DNA of 64,000 nucleotides. Origin: GCA-2746795 sp963747345. GTDB taxonomy: Bacteria; Chloroflexota; Anaerolineae; Promineifilales; Promineifilaceae. Below are positions 28,264-36,641 of the stretch, piece after piece. A model generated the notes under the pieces. It saw only the letters and a program-made list of their open reading frames with translations. It was not told where the DNA came from and did no database searches. Position 1 is the stretch's first letter; each line of letters starts with the position of its first letter. Made by a program: the position numbers and the translations under genes. The stretch is taken from the NCBI GenBank assembly GCA_963747345.1, contig CAVVFA010000035.1:1-64000 (forward strand), given 5' to 3'.

Positions 28264-29613
28264 ATGGCGACAACATTAGAAAATAAACAAGTTACTGAGC
28301 CGGTCATTGAGCTTGTCACTGAGCCGGTCACTGAGCTTGTCGAAGTGACCGGCTCAGTGACCGTGACCGAAGCGGGCGGCATCATCAGCCCCAAAGAAAT
28401 CTTGCGTATCTCCTGGGAAGGGGTGGTGCGCAACAAAGTCCGCTCCTTGCTGACAATGCTCGGCGTGATCATCGGCGTGGCGGCGGTCATCATCATGATC
28501 GCCATTAGTGCGGGCACGGAAGCGACTATTTCCGACCAAATTGAAGGACTGGGGTCTAACCTGATCTTTATCCAGGCCAGTTTTGGTCGAGGCGGTGGCC
28601 CGGGCCAAGACAATTCAGGGCCAACGCTGGTTTTTGACGATACGGCGATTGTGGAAAGTGTGGGCGGCGTGACGGGAACGGCCGTTGATCAGACCAGCAC
28701 CCTAACCGTCAAAGCAGATGGGGTGAATTTGACAGATGTGCCGTTGGTAGGCACGACGGTAGACTTCCCTTCTGTGCGTGATGTGGTGGTTGAAAACGGC
28801 CGTTTCTTCAACGAAACCGAAAGTGAGCGCAGTGCCAAAGTGGCCGTCCTGGGCGCAGATTTGGCGACTGACCTGTTTGGCGAAAGCAATCCCATCGGCC
28901 AATCCATTACCGTAGACACGACCAAATTAACGGTGATTGGCGTGGCCGCGCCCAAAGGCGTGGTGGGCAATACCGATTTTGACCAGCAGCTTTACGTCCC
29001 CATTCAACTGGTCTTTGACAAATTCGTACCATCGCAGTTCCGCCAGTTTGCCGGCGACCGTGTGCGCCTCATCTATGTGCAAATTGACGAAGCGGCTGAT
29101 ATGGATATGGTGATTCAGCAGATCGAGCTAAAACTCGCTAATAGCAAAGATATAACAGTTGAAGAACTGCCGTTCACCATTCAGACCCAGCAAGACATTA
29201 TTGATACACAGGGGGCAACGACGGCCGCCTTTCGCAGTTTGCTGGCCTGGGTGGCCGGTGTGTCGCTGATTGTGGGTGGTATTGGCATCATGAATATCAT
29301 GCTGGTTAGCGTCACTGAGCGCACCCGCGAAATTGGTATTCGCCAATCGGTGGGGGCAACGCCTAATGACATCCGCCTGCAATTCCTGACGGAAGCGGTG
29401 ATGCTCAGCCTGGTTGGTGGGCTGATTGGCGTGGTGCTGGGTGTGGGCGGCGCGTATTTGTTTGGGGCGACCAGCGACATGCGCACGGTGATTGTGCCAA
29501 GTTCTATTTTGTTGGCGTTTGGTTCGGCGGCGGCAGTAGGTGTGGTTTTTGGCTTTTTCCCAGCAAGTAAGGCGGCGCAGTTGGATCCGATTGAGGCGCT
29601 GCGGCATGAATAA
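28264..29613 (+). CDS. ABC transporter permease (MacB/FtsX family)
   Basis: 449 residues. A membrane helix near LLTMLGVIIGVAAVIIMIAI is followed by a large extracytoplasmic MacB-PCD-type domain (~residues 90-310). Three C-terminal helices then contain SLIVGGIGIMNIMLVSV, TEAVMLSLVGGLIGVVLG and SILLAFGSAAAVGVVFGFFP. The ERTREIGIRQSVGAT loop is the conserved ATPase-coupling segment. The N-terminus carries a repeat-encoded extension, VTEPVIELVTEPVTELVEVT, absent from normal family members and specified by the dispersed GAGCTTGTC repeat. The gene begins 2 bp after the ATPase stop. Likely exports a peptide, lipid or antibiotic-like compound with the adaptor. Confidence 0.92.
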   Translation: MATTLENKQVTEPVIELVTEPVTELVEVTGSVTVTEAGGIISPKEILRISWEGVVRNKVRSLLTMLGVIIGVAAVIIMIAISAGTEATISDQIEGLGSNLIFIQASFGRGGGPGQDNSGPTLVFDDTAIVESVGGVTGTAVDQTSTLTVKADGVNLTDVPLVGTTVDFPSVRDVVVENGRFFNETESERSAKVAVLGADLATDLFGESNPIGQSITVDTTKLTVIGVAAPKGVVGNTDFDQQLYVPIQLVFDKFVPSQFRQFAGDRVRLIYVQIDEAADMDMVIQQIELKLANSKDITVEELPFTIQTQQDIIDTQGATTAAFRSLLAWVAGVSLIVGGIGIMNIMLVSVTERTREIGIRQSVGATPNDIRLQFLTEAVMLSLVGGLIGVVLGVGGAYLFGATSDMRTVIVPSSILLAFGSAAAVGVVFGFFPASKAAQLDPIEALRHE

Positions 29614-29624
29614 TTGTTAATTAG

Positions 29625-29676
29625 CCCTCTCCCCAACCCTCCCCCTGAAAGGGAGAGGGCTTGGGAGAGGGTTGGG
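29625..29676. repeat. CCCTCTCCC/GGGAGAGGG inverted repeat
   Basis: Opposed arms AGCCCTCTCCCCAACCCTC and GGGAGAGGGCTTGGGAGAGG just after the permease stop. A related larger hairpin is at 34378-34430. It has no T-run, so it may be a dispersed palindrome or an mRNA stabiliser. Confidence 0.65.
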
Positions 29677-29757
29677 ATCGGATTATTACTGACAGTGCAT
29701 CAGCACGTTTCTAATACTATCTGGCGACTTCTGTCGTCAGCCATAAAAGGTGAAGAG

Positions 29758-30704
29758 ATGAACAGGATTTTGATTATTTTTGGATTGATTTTAGCATTGG
29801 CCTTAACTGCCTGCGGCGGTACGGCTTCTGAACCAGCCGCAGCCGGGAAGGGCGGCGGCAGCGCAGGCTGGCGATACGGTGCGCTTAAGTGAAAATTATG
29901 ATGCGGCACTGCCGGTGCAGGCGCAGTTGGCGATTGGTACGTTGCAATTAGAGAATGGAGATAATGCCGTAGACGAAACCCTGGCGGCTGAACTGCTGCC
30001 GTTGTGGCAAGCGGTGCAAAGTTTGGCAAATAGTGAGACGGCGGCTGATGCGGAAGTAACGGCCGTTCTCAATCAGATTCAAGATACCATGACGCCAGAA
30101 CAAGTGGCTGCTATCGTCGCCATGCAGCTTACGGATGAGAGTTTCCAGGCGATGTTGGCTGATGGCACGATTTCCATGCGCGGCGCTTTTGGCGGCAATC
30201 AGAGTGCAGATGACAGCAGCAGCAGGGTGGTTTTCCGGGCGGCTGGGCCGGGTGGCGAACTGCCCGGCGGTGGCGGTGTTCCAGGTGGTGGCCCAGGCAG
30301 TGGTTTTGCTGGTGCTGATCCGAGTGCCCAGCAGACCCGTATTGCCGAACGTATCGCAGAAAGTGGTGGTGATGCCTCCAGTTTCCAAACCATGGCAATG
30401 ACGGGCGCGGTCGTGCGTTTGTTGGAAACCAAGACGGGTGTGGCTCCCCAAGAATGATTTTCCTGAAGGTGGGATTATGGGGCAGGCGCTAACGGCCGTT
30501 ACCGAAGCCACCGGTCTGAGCGCAGAAGCAGTGCAAACTGCCCTGAGCGAAGGCAAAACCCTGGCCGAAATCATCACTGAAAATGGCGGCGATGTAGAAG
30601 CCGTCAAAACAACACTGACCGAAGCGCTGGCTGGCTCTGATTTCTTGCAAGGCCAGGATGTGGAGACGTTTGTGACTGATTTTTTGGAATGGGAGCGGGT
30701 TTAA
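29758..30704 (+). CDS. Putative lipoprotein of unknown function downstream of the MacAB-like genes, frameshifted
   Basis: The start at 29758 opens a lipoprotein signal: MNRILIIFGLILALALTACG with a TAC lipobox. Frame changes near 29870 and 30450 are needed. The middle part (TVRLSENYDAALPVQAQLAI) carries a helical domain, MTPEQVAAIVAMQLTDESF and a Gly/Pro-rich stretch. The end (MGQALTAVTEATGLSAEAVQ) is a short helical repeat seen in Chloroflexota lipoproteins next to MacAB and two-component genes. I do not know its function. Its place between exporter and regulator genes suggests a sensing or accessory role outside the membrane. Confidence 0.6.
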
Positions 30705-30859
30705 CGGCCGTTCTGGAAACGAGTAAAATAGTCTGGTAGACTGGGTGATGAGTGGCAAAGTTGCAGGGTTGCAAAGTTGCAGGGTGGCAGAGTAATCTCG
30801 TGACACTGTTACCTTGCAACTTTGCCCCTTTGCCACCTTGCCACCTTTAAGGAAAAACT

Positions 30860-31543
30860 ATGTCCAAAACCATACTTGTCGTCGATGATAACGAACGTTT
30901 GCGTACTCTGGTGAAAGCCTACCTGACTCAGGAAGGCTACCGTGTGGTCACGGCTGGCGATGGGCGCGAGGCGCTGTTTGTGGCGCGTGAAGAGAATCCG
31001 GATTTGATTGTGCTGGACATCATGATGCCAGAAATGGATGGATATGAGTTCATGCGGGCGCATCGTAAGGAGCGCGAAACGCCGATTATCATGTTGACGG
31101 CAAAAATCGAGGAAACGGATGCGCTGCTGGGTTTGGAATTGGGAGCAGACGACTACATCTCGAAGCCGTTTAGTATGCGTATGTTGGCGGCACGGATTCG
31201 AGCCGTTTTACGGCGCATGGGCAAGGATACGCCGGAGGTTGATGTGCTGCGGGTGGCGGATATTGTGCTGGATAGAAACGGCCGTTCTGTGAAAGTTGCC
31301 GAGAATGCCATTGACCTTACTCCTTCAGAATTTGACATTTTAGCCACGCTCATGACATCCCCTGGTCGCGCCTTTTCGCGCCTGGATTTGCTCGACCGCG
31401 TACAAGGTACCGCCTTTGAAGGGTACGAACGCACCATCGACGTACACGTGCGTAACCTGCGCACCAAAATCGAGCCAGACCCGCGCAACCCGCGTTATAT
31501 TGAGACTATTTATGGCATTGGCTATCGTTTTGCTACGGACTGA
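30860..31543 (+). CDS. OmpR/PhoB-family response regulator
   Basis: 227 residues. The receiver domain has VVDDN acidic residues, LIVLDIMMPEMDGYEFMRAH with the phospho-accepting Asp, LTAK and YISKPF (Lys). The winged-helix effector has IDLTPSEFDILATLMTSPGR, LDRVQGTAFEGYERTIDVHV and a final IETIYGIGYRF. AAGGA precedes the ATG. The histidine kinase gene follows by 87 bp, and the exporter operon lies upstream, so this pair may control it. An AACGGCCGTT copy codes for NGR in the linker (LDRNGRSVKV). Confidence 0.95.
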   Translation: MSKTILVVDDNERLRTLVKAYLTQEGYRVVTAGDGREALFVAREENPDLIVLDIMMPEMDGYEFMRAHRKERETPIIMLTAKIEETDALLGLELGADDYISKPFSMRMLAARIRAVLRRMGKDTPEVDVLRVADIVLDRNGRSVKVAENAIDLTPSEFDILATLMTSPGRAFSRLDLLDRVQGTAFEGYERTIDVHVRNLRTKIEPDPRNPRYIETIYGIGYRFATD

Positions 31544-31629
31544 AGTGCCGGTGTTCGGTGAACAGTGAACAGTTTTCAGTGAAACCGGTTTTTGAACCAT
31601 GCCGAAAACTGATTTCTGAAAATTAAATT

Positions 31630-33003
31630 ATGCGATCATTAGCGTTCAAACTCACCCTTGCTTTTCTTTTCGTCGGCGTTGTTGGCGCGGTGCTTGTTGG
31701 CCTGTTTGTCAGCATCCAAATGCGCCGTCAATTCAACCAGTTTTTGACAAATAGCTTTGAAGCCACGTTGGTAGAACAATTGCAACTCTATTATGCAGAA
31801 ACCGGTACTTGGGAAGGTGCTGGACGGGTCTTGATGCAAGCGTATCAACCTGGAAATCGGCCCATAGAACGGCCGTTTGAGTCGCCTTGGATGGTGGTTG
31901 ATGAGACAGGGCCAGGTGGTGATGGGGGGTGGTCGTAATCGACCTGGTGAACAAATCAATTCACGGCAGATCGCGGAAGGCACTCCTTTGGTCGTGGCTG
32001 GGGAATCGGTGGGCTGGTTGGTCAGAGTGCCGTTTGACTCCTTCCGTTCACCAAATCCATCGCCCGAAGAGCAGTTTTTGGATCGCGTGACGGAGGGGGT
32101 ACTGTTGAGTTTGGTGGCGGCCACGGTGGTGGCTTTGCTGGTTGGCATTTTGCTGGCACGCACGATTACCAATCCGATTAAAGAGCTGACTGTGGCGACA
32201 ACGGCCGTTGCCGGTGGTGAGTTAGGTCGGCAAGTTGAGGTTCATTCTAAAGACGAAATTGGTGAACTCGCCAATTCATTCAACAAAATGAGTACGGATC
32301 TGGCCGACGCCAGCCAACAACGCCGCCAAATGACCGCCGACATCGCCCACGAATTACGCACCCCGTTGAGCATCATCATGGGCTACACCGAATCCTTGCG
32401 CGACGGCATTTTGCCGCCCAATACCGAGACCTTCGACATTATCCACGACGAAGCTGAACATCTTAGCCGTCTCGTTCAAGATTTACGCACGCTCTCCTTA
32501 GCCGATGCCGGAAAACTGGCGTTACAGTGGCAAATTGTGCCGCCAGTTGAACTGCTAAATATTGTTGCCAGCAAATATCGCCATCAAGCCGAACAGCAGA
32601 ACATCACCTTGACGGTAGATGCGGCTGTGAGTTTGCCAGAAATTGAGGTGGATCCGGGGCGGATGGAGCAGGTGTTGGGGAACTTGGTGAGTAATGCGTT
32701 GCGGTTTACGCCAGCGTATGGAGAAATTGGATTAACGGCCGTTCAGCCAAATGCCACCCATATCCAACTATACCGTCACTGACAACGGCGCAGGCATCCC
32801 CGCAGAGGTGCTTGCCCAAAGTCTTCGACCGCTTCTACAAAGCCGACGAATCCCGACAGGCTCACGAAGGCGAATCGGGTCTAGGGCTGGCGATTGCTCG
32901 TTCGATTGTGTTGATGCACGGGGGAACGATAAACGTGGAAAGCGTGGTGGGCAAGGGAACTGCATTCACAATCACTTTGCCCATAGAAAAGATTGAAGAT
33001 TAA
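31630..33003 (+). CDS. Sensor histidine kinase (BaeS-like), frameshifted
   Basis: One gene when frame changes near 31925, 32765 and 32815 are bridged. An N-terminal membrane helix (LTLAFLFVGVVGAVLVGLFV), an extracytoplasmic domain of ~130 residues and a second helix (LLSLVAATVVALLVGILLA) lead to a HAMP domain. The dimerisation helix holds ADIAHELRTPLSIIMGYTE with the phospho-accepting His. The ATPase domain has NLVSNALRFTP (N box), DNGAGIP (G1) and GLGLAIARSI (G2). Partner of the adjacent OmpR-type regulator. The extracytoplasmic ligand is unknown. Confidence 0.9.
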
Positions 33004-33039
33004 AGATTGAAGACGATATAAATCTTCAATCTTTAATCT
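32997..33039. terminator. Bidirectional terminator between convergent genes
   Basis: AGATTAAAGATTGAAGA, a 9-base loop, then TCTTCAATCTTTAATCT: a perfect 17-bp stem overlapping the kinase stop region and followed by TTTATTCTT. It sits exactly between the kinase (plus) and the rhodanese lipoprotein (minus). Confidence 0.65.
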
Positions 33040-33061
33040 TTATTCTTCTATCCCAATCGTT

Positions 33062-33490
33062 CTACTCAACTTCCAGTCCGGCTGATTGCCAGGCGCCGAT
33101 GCCGCCCTCCATATTGTGAACATTGTCAAACCCGTTTTCACGTAAGAAATCGGTAGCCTGACCGCTGCGATTGCCACTGCGGCAGGTCATGATGACGGTT
33201 TTGTCAGTGGGGATTTCATCGAGACGCTGCGGAACTTCTCCTAGCGGAATGAGGGTGACGCCGGGGATGTGAGCCTCATCATATTCACTCTGCTCGCGCA
33301 CATCAATCAATACCACATCATCCCGATTCATGATTTCCGCGACGGTTTGCACATCGACGGTATCCGGCAGGTTGAGTTCACCTGTAGCGAGATCTGTAGA
33401 TTCGGAAACGGCCGTTTCACCGCCACCACCACACGCCGCTAAAGCCAAAACCAACACAATTGCCAACATCAAAAAAATATTTCGTTTCAT
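33062..33490 (-). CDS. Rhodanese-domain lipoprotein
   Basis: 142 residues: signal MKRNIFLMLAIVLVLALAAC with a lipobox, a short Gly/Thr linker containing an AACGGCCGTT-encoded ETAV, then one rhodanese domain. The catalytic loop CRSGNRSG holds the persulfide Cys, and VLIDVREQSEYDEAHIPGV and GGIGAWQ are typical flanks. It would transfer sulfane sulfur, or bind it, on the outer face of the membrane. AAGGAG lies 9 bases before the ATG. The divergent neighbour is a disulfide-oxidoreductase gene, suggesting a shared thiol/sulfur theme. Confidence 0.92.
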   Translation of the reverse strand: MKRNIFLMLAIVLVLALAACGGGGETAVSESTDLATGELNLPDTVDVQTVAEIMNRDDVVLIDVREQSEYDEAHIPGVTLIPLGEVPQRLDEIPTDKTVIMTCRSGNRSGQATDFLRENGFDNVHNMEGGIGAWQSAGLEVE

Positions 33491-33715
33491 AGTAAGTCAC
33501 TCCTTAATCGTGATCTTAAATTAATAATCATTGTTTGTGAACCGGATCACTTTTACCATATTTTAGTCCGTTTGCGAAATTCCTTACATAACCCTTACAC
33601 CCTTCTTACTGGTTGTTTATAGAAGAAAAATATACTCCTTCATGTAAATACAAACATATCGGTGCAGCGCATTGCACCGTTCATAATCTGAAAAATATAA
33701 AAATGGAGAAACCTC

Positions 33716-34369
33716 ATGTCCTTATTACAAGAAGCTGATCAAAAACATCTGAGAGAACAATTTGAAGCGTTAGAAACCCCGGTGAAACTCGTCATGTTCA
33801 CCCAGGAAATGGAATGTCAATATTGCCGCGAAACCCGCCAAATTAGCGAAGAAGTTGCGTCCTTGTCTGATAATATTTCTGTGGAAGTGTACGATTTTGT
33901 GCGTGACCAGGAAATAGTCGAGCAATACAACATCAACAAAATCCCCGCCATCGCCGTTGTGCGCGGTGGTGAGCAGCCAAAAGATTATGGCATTCGTTTA
34001 TACGGCATCCCCTCCGGTTACGAATTTAGTTCCCTGATTGAAAATATCATGATGGTTTCTAGCGGCGAATCTGGCTTATCCGCTGAAACGAAAGCGTGGG
34101 TACAAGGACTGGAAGAACCCGTGCACATGCAAGTTTTTGTGACGCCAACTTGCCCCTACTGCCCACAAGCCGTCATTATGGCTCATCAATTGGCAATGGA
34201 AAGTGACTTGATCACCGCCGATATGGTCGAAGCCATCGAATTCCCAGACTTATCCAACAAATACCACGTACAAGGCGTTCCGCGTACCGTCATCAACGAC
34301 AATTTCTACATGGAAGGCGCGGCTCCTGAACCGATGCTCTTAGGCAAATTGCAAGAAGCGGTTGCGTAA
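33716..34369 (+). CDS. Double thioredoxin-fold protein disulfide oxidoreductase (glutaredoxin-like)
   Basis: 217 residues built of two thioredoxin-like folds. The first has CQYC (Cys34/37), with a cis-Pro site INKIPAIAVV. The second has TPTCPYCPQA (Cys145/148) and VQGVPRTVIN. This is the PDO layout known from archaea and Thermotoga-like bacteria, where the C-terminal CPYC unit is reduced by a thioredoxin reductase. The next gene encodes such a reductase 112 bp downstream, so the two probably form a pair. No signal peptide, hence cytoplasmic. GGAG precedes the ATG. Confidence 0.9.
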   Translation: MSLLQEADQKHLREQFEALETPVKLVMFTQEMECQYCRETRQISEEVASLSDNISVEVYDFVRDQEIVEQYNINKIPAIAVVRGGEQPKDYGIRLYGIPSGYEFSSLIENIMMVSSGESGLSAETKAWVQGLEEPVHMQVFVTPTCPYCPQAVIMAHQLAMESDLITADMVEAIEFPDLSNKYHVQGVPRTVINDNFYMEGAAPEPMLLGKLQEAVA

Positions 34370-34377
34370 ATTCCCCA

Positions 34378-34430
34378 CCCTGACCCTTTCCCCACCCCTC
34401 GCAAGGGGAGGGGTGGGGAGAGGGTCAGGG
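34378..34430. repeat. Large GC hairpin between the PDO and reductase genes
   Basis: CCCTGACCCTTTCCCCACCC pairs with GGGTGGGGAGAGGGTCAGGG across a GCAA-type loop, about 23 bp with one wobble. No T-run follows. It could limit read-through from the oxidoreductase gene to the reductase gene or stabilise the upstream mRNA. A cousin lies at 29625-29676. Confidence 0.65.
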
Positions 34431-34481
34431 CTTGCAGGAAAATAATACTTCGGGTCTCTTGGAAAACTACGGACGTAAAAA

Positions 34482-35474
34482 ATGTCTTTCGATTTAAATT
34501 TCAACATGGGCATGTCCCATTTGGGCAGCACAAACAATAATTACGATGTCGTCATCATTGGTGGCGGCCCTGGCGGAACGTCAGCCGCCATCTACGCATC
34601 GCGTGCCGACTTGCGTACTCTGGTCATCGACAAAGGGTTGACGGCTGGGGCGCTGGGCATCACCGGCAAAATCAGCAATTACCCCGGTGTGCCGGGACCG
34701 GTCACGGGGGCAGAACTCGTAGAAATCATGCGCCAACAAGCTGAATCATTTGGCGCAGAATTTCTCACGGACAAAGTAGTCGGTGTAGACTTGCAGTCTG
34801 AGCCAAAGATGGTGATGGCCGGGACTGGCACTTTTTATGCCAAGACGGTTATTCTGGCGACAGGTTCGATGGGTCGTACCAGCTCAGTGACAGGGGAAGA
34901 GGAATTTCTGGGGCGGGGTGTCAGTTATTGTGCCACCTGCGACGGGGCTTTCTTCCGTGATAAAACGGTGGCGGTTATTGGCAATAACGATGAAGCTCTG
35001 GAAGAAGCGCTGTTCCTGACGAAGTTTGCTGAGAAAATTCACCTCATTGTGCCGACCCCGCAAATTAAAGCGCGTGAGGTTCTGCTGGCGGAAGTGGCAG
35101 CAAGCCCCAAGATTGATATCCGTGAGGCTACCAGTCTCAAAGAAATTTCAGGGAACGGCACTGTACAAAGCATTCGGGTGCGGTCGCGTGGTGGCTCTGA
35201 TGAGGAGTTGCCAGTTTCCGGCGCATTTGTCTACTTGCAGGGTGGTAAGCCGATTACTGATTATCTGATGGCGCAGCTTGAGTTGAAACCGGATGGCTGT
35301 TTGGTGGTGGATGCTGAAATGCAAACGGCCGTTCCCGGAGTGTATGCCATTGGTGATTTGCTGTGTTCACACATCAAACAAGCCGTCATTGCTGCTTCCG
35401 ATGGGGTGATTGCCGCGATAGCCGCCGACAAATACATCCACAAGCGTAAAACAGTTAAAACAGACTGGAAATAG
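34482..35474 (+). CDS. Thioredoxin-reductase-like FAD/NAD(P) flavoprotein
   Basis: 330 residues. The FAD site is VVIIGGGPGGTSAAIYASRA; redox pair CATC at Cys150/153 (GVSYCATCDGAFFRDK); the NAD(P) region begins VAVIGNNDEALEEALFL, where the usual GGGxSA is GNNDEA; the end VPGVYAIGDLL with HIKQAVIAASDGVIAA closes the FAD site. The changed nucleotide motif leaves the electron donor uncertain; it may not prefer NADPH. It probably recycles the double-Trx protein encoded just upstream. An N-terminal extension of ~20 residues precedes the fold. AACGGCCGTT codes for TAV in MQTAVPGVYAIG. Confidence 0.9.
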   Translation: MSFDLNFNMGMSHLGSTNNNYDVVIIGGGPGGTSAAIYASRADLRTLVIDKGLTAGALGITGKISNYPGVPGPVTGAELVEIMRQQAESFGAEFLTDKVVGVDLQSEPKMVMAGTGTFYAKTVILATGSMGRTSSVTGEEEFLGRGVSYCATCDGAFFRDKTVAVIGNNDEALEEALFLTKFAEKIHLIVPTPQIKAREVLLAEVAASPKIDIREATSLKEISGNGTVQSIRVRSRGGSDEELPVSGAFVYLQGGKPITDYLMAQLELKPDGCLVVDAEMQTAVPGVYAIGDLLCSHIKQAVIAASDGVIAAIAADKYIHKRKTVKTDWK

Positions 35475-35554
35475 AAGCAGACCGTCTGCTGCAACTGGTT
35501 GTTATGGGGCCAAAGAAAGTCTCCTTTCAGCGGAATCGCTACCTTGTCGTCCCA

Positions 35555-35650
35555 TACATAACAAATGAGATAAGCCTCGCTGTTGGGCAACGGCCGTTTT
35601 CCCAAATTTTCATCGCGTCGGTTTTGTGGAAGTAAACGGCCGTTCTCACC
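35555..35650. repeat. Truncated copy of the cassette-junction mini-element
   Basis: ATAACAAATGAGATAAGCC, then an AACGGCCGTT copy, TTTTCATCGCGTCGGTTTTG, and a second AACGGCCGTT copy. Same order as the fuller copies at 36359-36531 and 38996-39165 but lacking the distal half. Marks the apparent left edge of the cassette region. The rest of 35475-35794 is non-coding with one more palindrome. Confidence 0.7.
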
Positions 35651-35794
35651 CATCATCTGGCACTTCCCGCAAACCTCAACCAGCCTGCGGCGCTTTGCGT
35701 TCACAGCTTTTGCTGAACGAAACGGCCGTCCCCAACTCACCTTCTCATTATAACCAAAGCCTGCAAGAGCCAATAGCCGTTTTCTTTTCATCAC

Positions 35795-36322
35795 TCATTT
35801 CTTAGCACGTAGTTCAAGAATGCGGATTAGTTTTGTCGGGTCTGTCCGATAAGGGCTTTCTATTCCTTCAAAGAAATGGTGTTCACGTATGAGATGGATT
35901 ACCAATTCAGCACCGGTGATATACTCCCCAATCTCCCGGTTGAGAATCAAAAAGTCATGACTTCCACCAGCACTACAGCCCCAGGGACATAATTGCATAC
36001 CTTTGTAACCCACCGTAAAGACCTGGAGATTGCCAGTAACATAACTTCCTGACCTATCAGGTAGATTGTTCAAGTCAAATTTTGGAACGCTTTCCGGATG
36101 GTACAAATTGGGATAGGGTGATCCGCTGCGAGTATGTTCTATGGCAGCATCAAGAAGGATCTCCAGTGTATCAGCAATTTGTTCATAAGAGACCCCATAT
36201 GATGTAAGTGCTTTAGCGTCTTGAGCCATCACAGATTCAAGTGACTCGGTTGGACCTAAAAATCCTCCGTCCGACCATGCGCCCGGCCTCATTCGGCTTT
36301 CTAATTCGGTGGTGGTATGCAT
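35795..36322 (-). CDS. Hypothetical protein, cassette-like
   Basis: About 175 residues from the ATG at 36322 (MHTTTELESRMRPGAWSDGG); a TTG at 36343 is possible. No family recognised. Features: an N-terminal GFLGPTESLESVMAQDAKAL, a helical stretch VSYEQIADTLEILLDAAIEH, then a region with YVTGNLQVFTVGYKGMQLCP and WGCSAGGSHDFLILN, and a C-terminal LIREHHFFEGIESPYR helix. Soluble, single domain, alone between mini-element copies. It looks like a gene-cassette product; the function is unknown. Confidence 0.65.
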   Translation of the reverse strand: MHTTTELESRMRPGAWSDGGFLGPTESLESVMAQDAKALTSYGVSYEQIADTLEILLDAAIEHTRSGSPYPNLYHPESVPKFDLNNLPDRSGSYVTGNLQVFTVGYKGMQLCPWGCSAGGSHDFLILNREIGEYITGAELVIHLIREHHFFEGIESPYRTDPTKLIRILELRAKK

Positions 36323-36358
36323 ATCATTGAAATTTGCTGTCAATTATTTGGCAAGCTC

Positions 36359-36531
36359 GACTAACAAATGAGATAAGCCGCGCCATCTGACAACGGCCGT
36401 TTTCCCAAATTTTCATCGCGTCGGTTTTGTGGAAGTAAACGGCCGTTTCGTTCACTCCACAACACCCGTCTAGTAATAAGGGGTAATACGGGGTTAAAAA
36501 CTCGACAATTTGACCTGCCGAGCCGACTAAC
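36359..36531. repeat. Cassette-junction mini-element, full-length copy 1
   Basis: Bounded on both sides by GACTAAC: it starts CTAACAAATGAGATAAGCC and ends TTTGACCTGCCGAGCCGACT. Two AACGGCCGTT copies lie inside, plus GTCTAGTAATAAGGGGTAAT. No convincing ORF. It lies between the hypothetical gene and the attC-like site of the serine hydrolase. Confidence 0.8.
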
Positions 36532-36618
36532 GCTGGGCATAACCCGGGAGTGCGGGGCATTTCAGCCAACTATGCTTTCGCACAAGTAGCACTCGTCGGG
36601 TTCATGCCATTGTTGGGC
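36525..36618 (-). other. attC-like site after the serine hydrolase gene
   Basis: On the minus strand: GCCCAAC ... GTTAGTC. Arms CATGAACCCGACGAGTGC and GCACTCCCGGGTTATG pair except for single extra bases, around a ~30-base loop. 94 bp long, 24 bp past the hydrolase stop. The left core matches RYYYAAC; the right core GTTAGTC departs from GTTRRRY at one base. Confidence 0.6.
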
Positions 36619-36641
36619 GGCCCAAGCCGGAGAACGAGATA

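Noticed and set aside
36324..36569. Short ORFs at 36324-36569, 37832-38119 and 38976-39242 sharing peptide segments
   Set aside because: The shared peptides come from the ~165-bp mini-element; reading frames are interrupted differently in each copy and there is no ribosome site or known domain.
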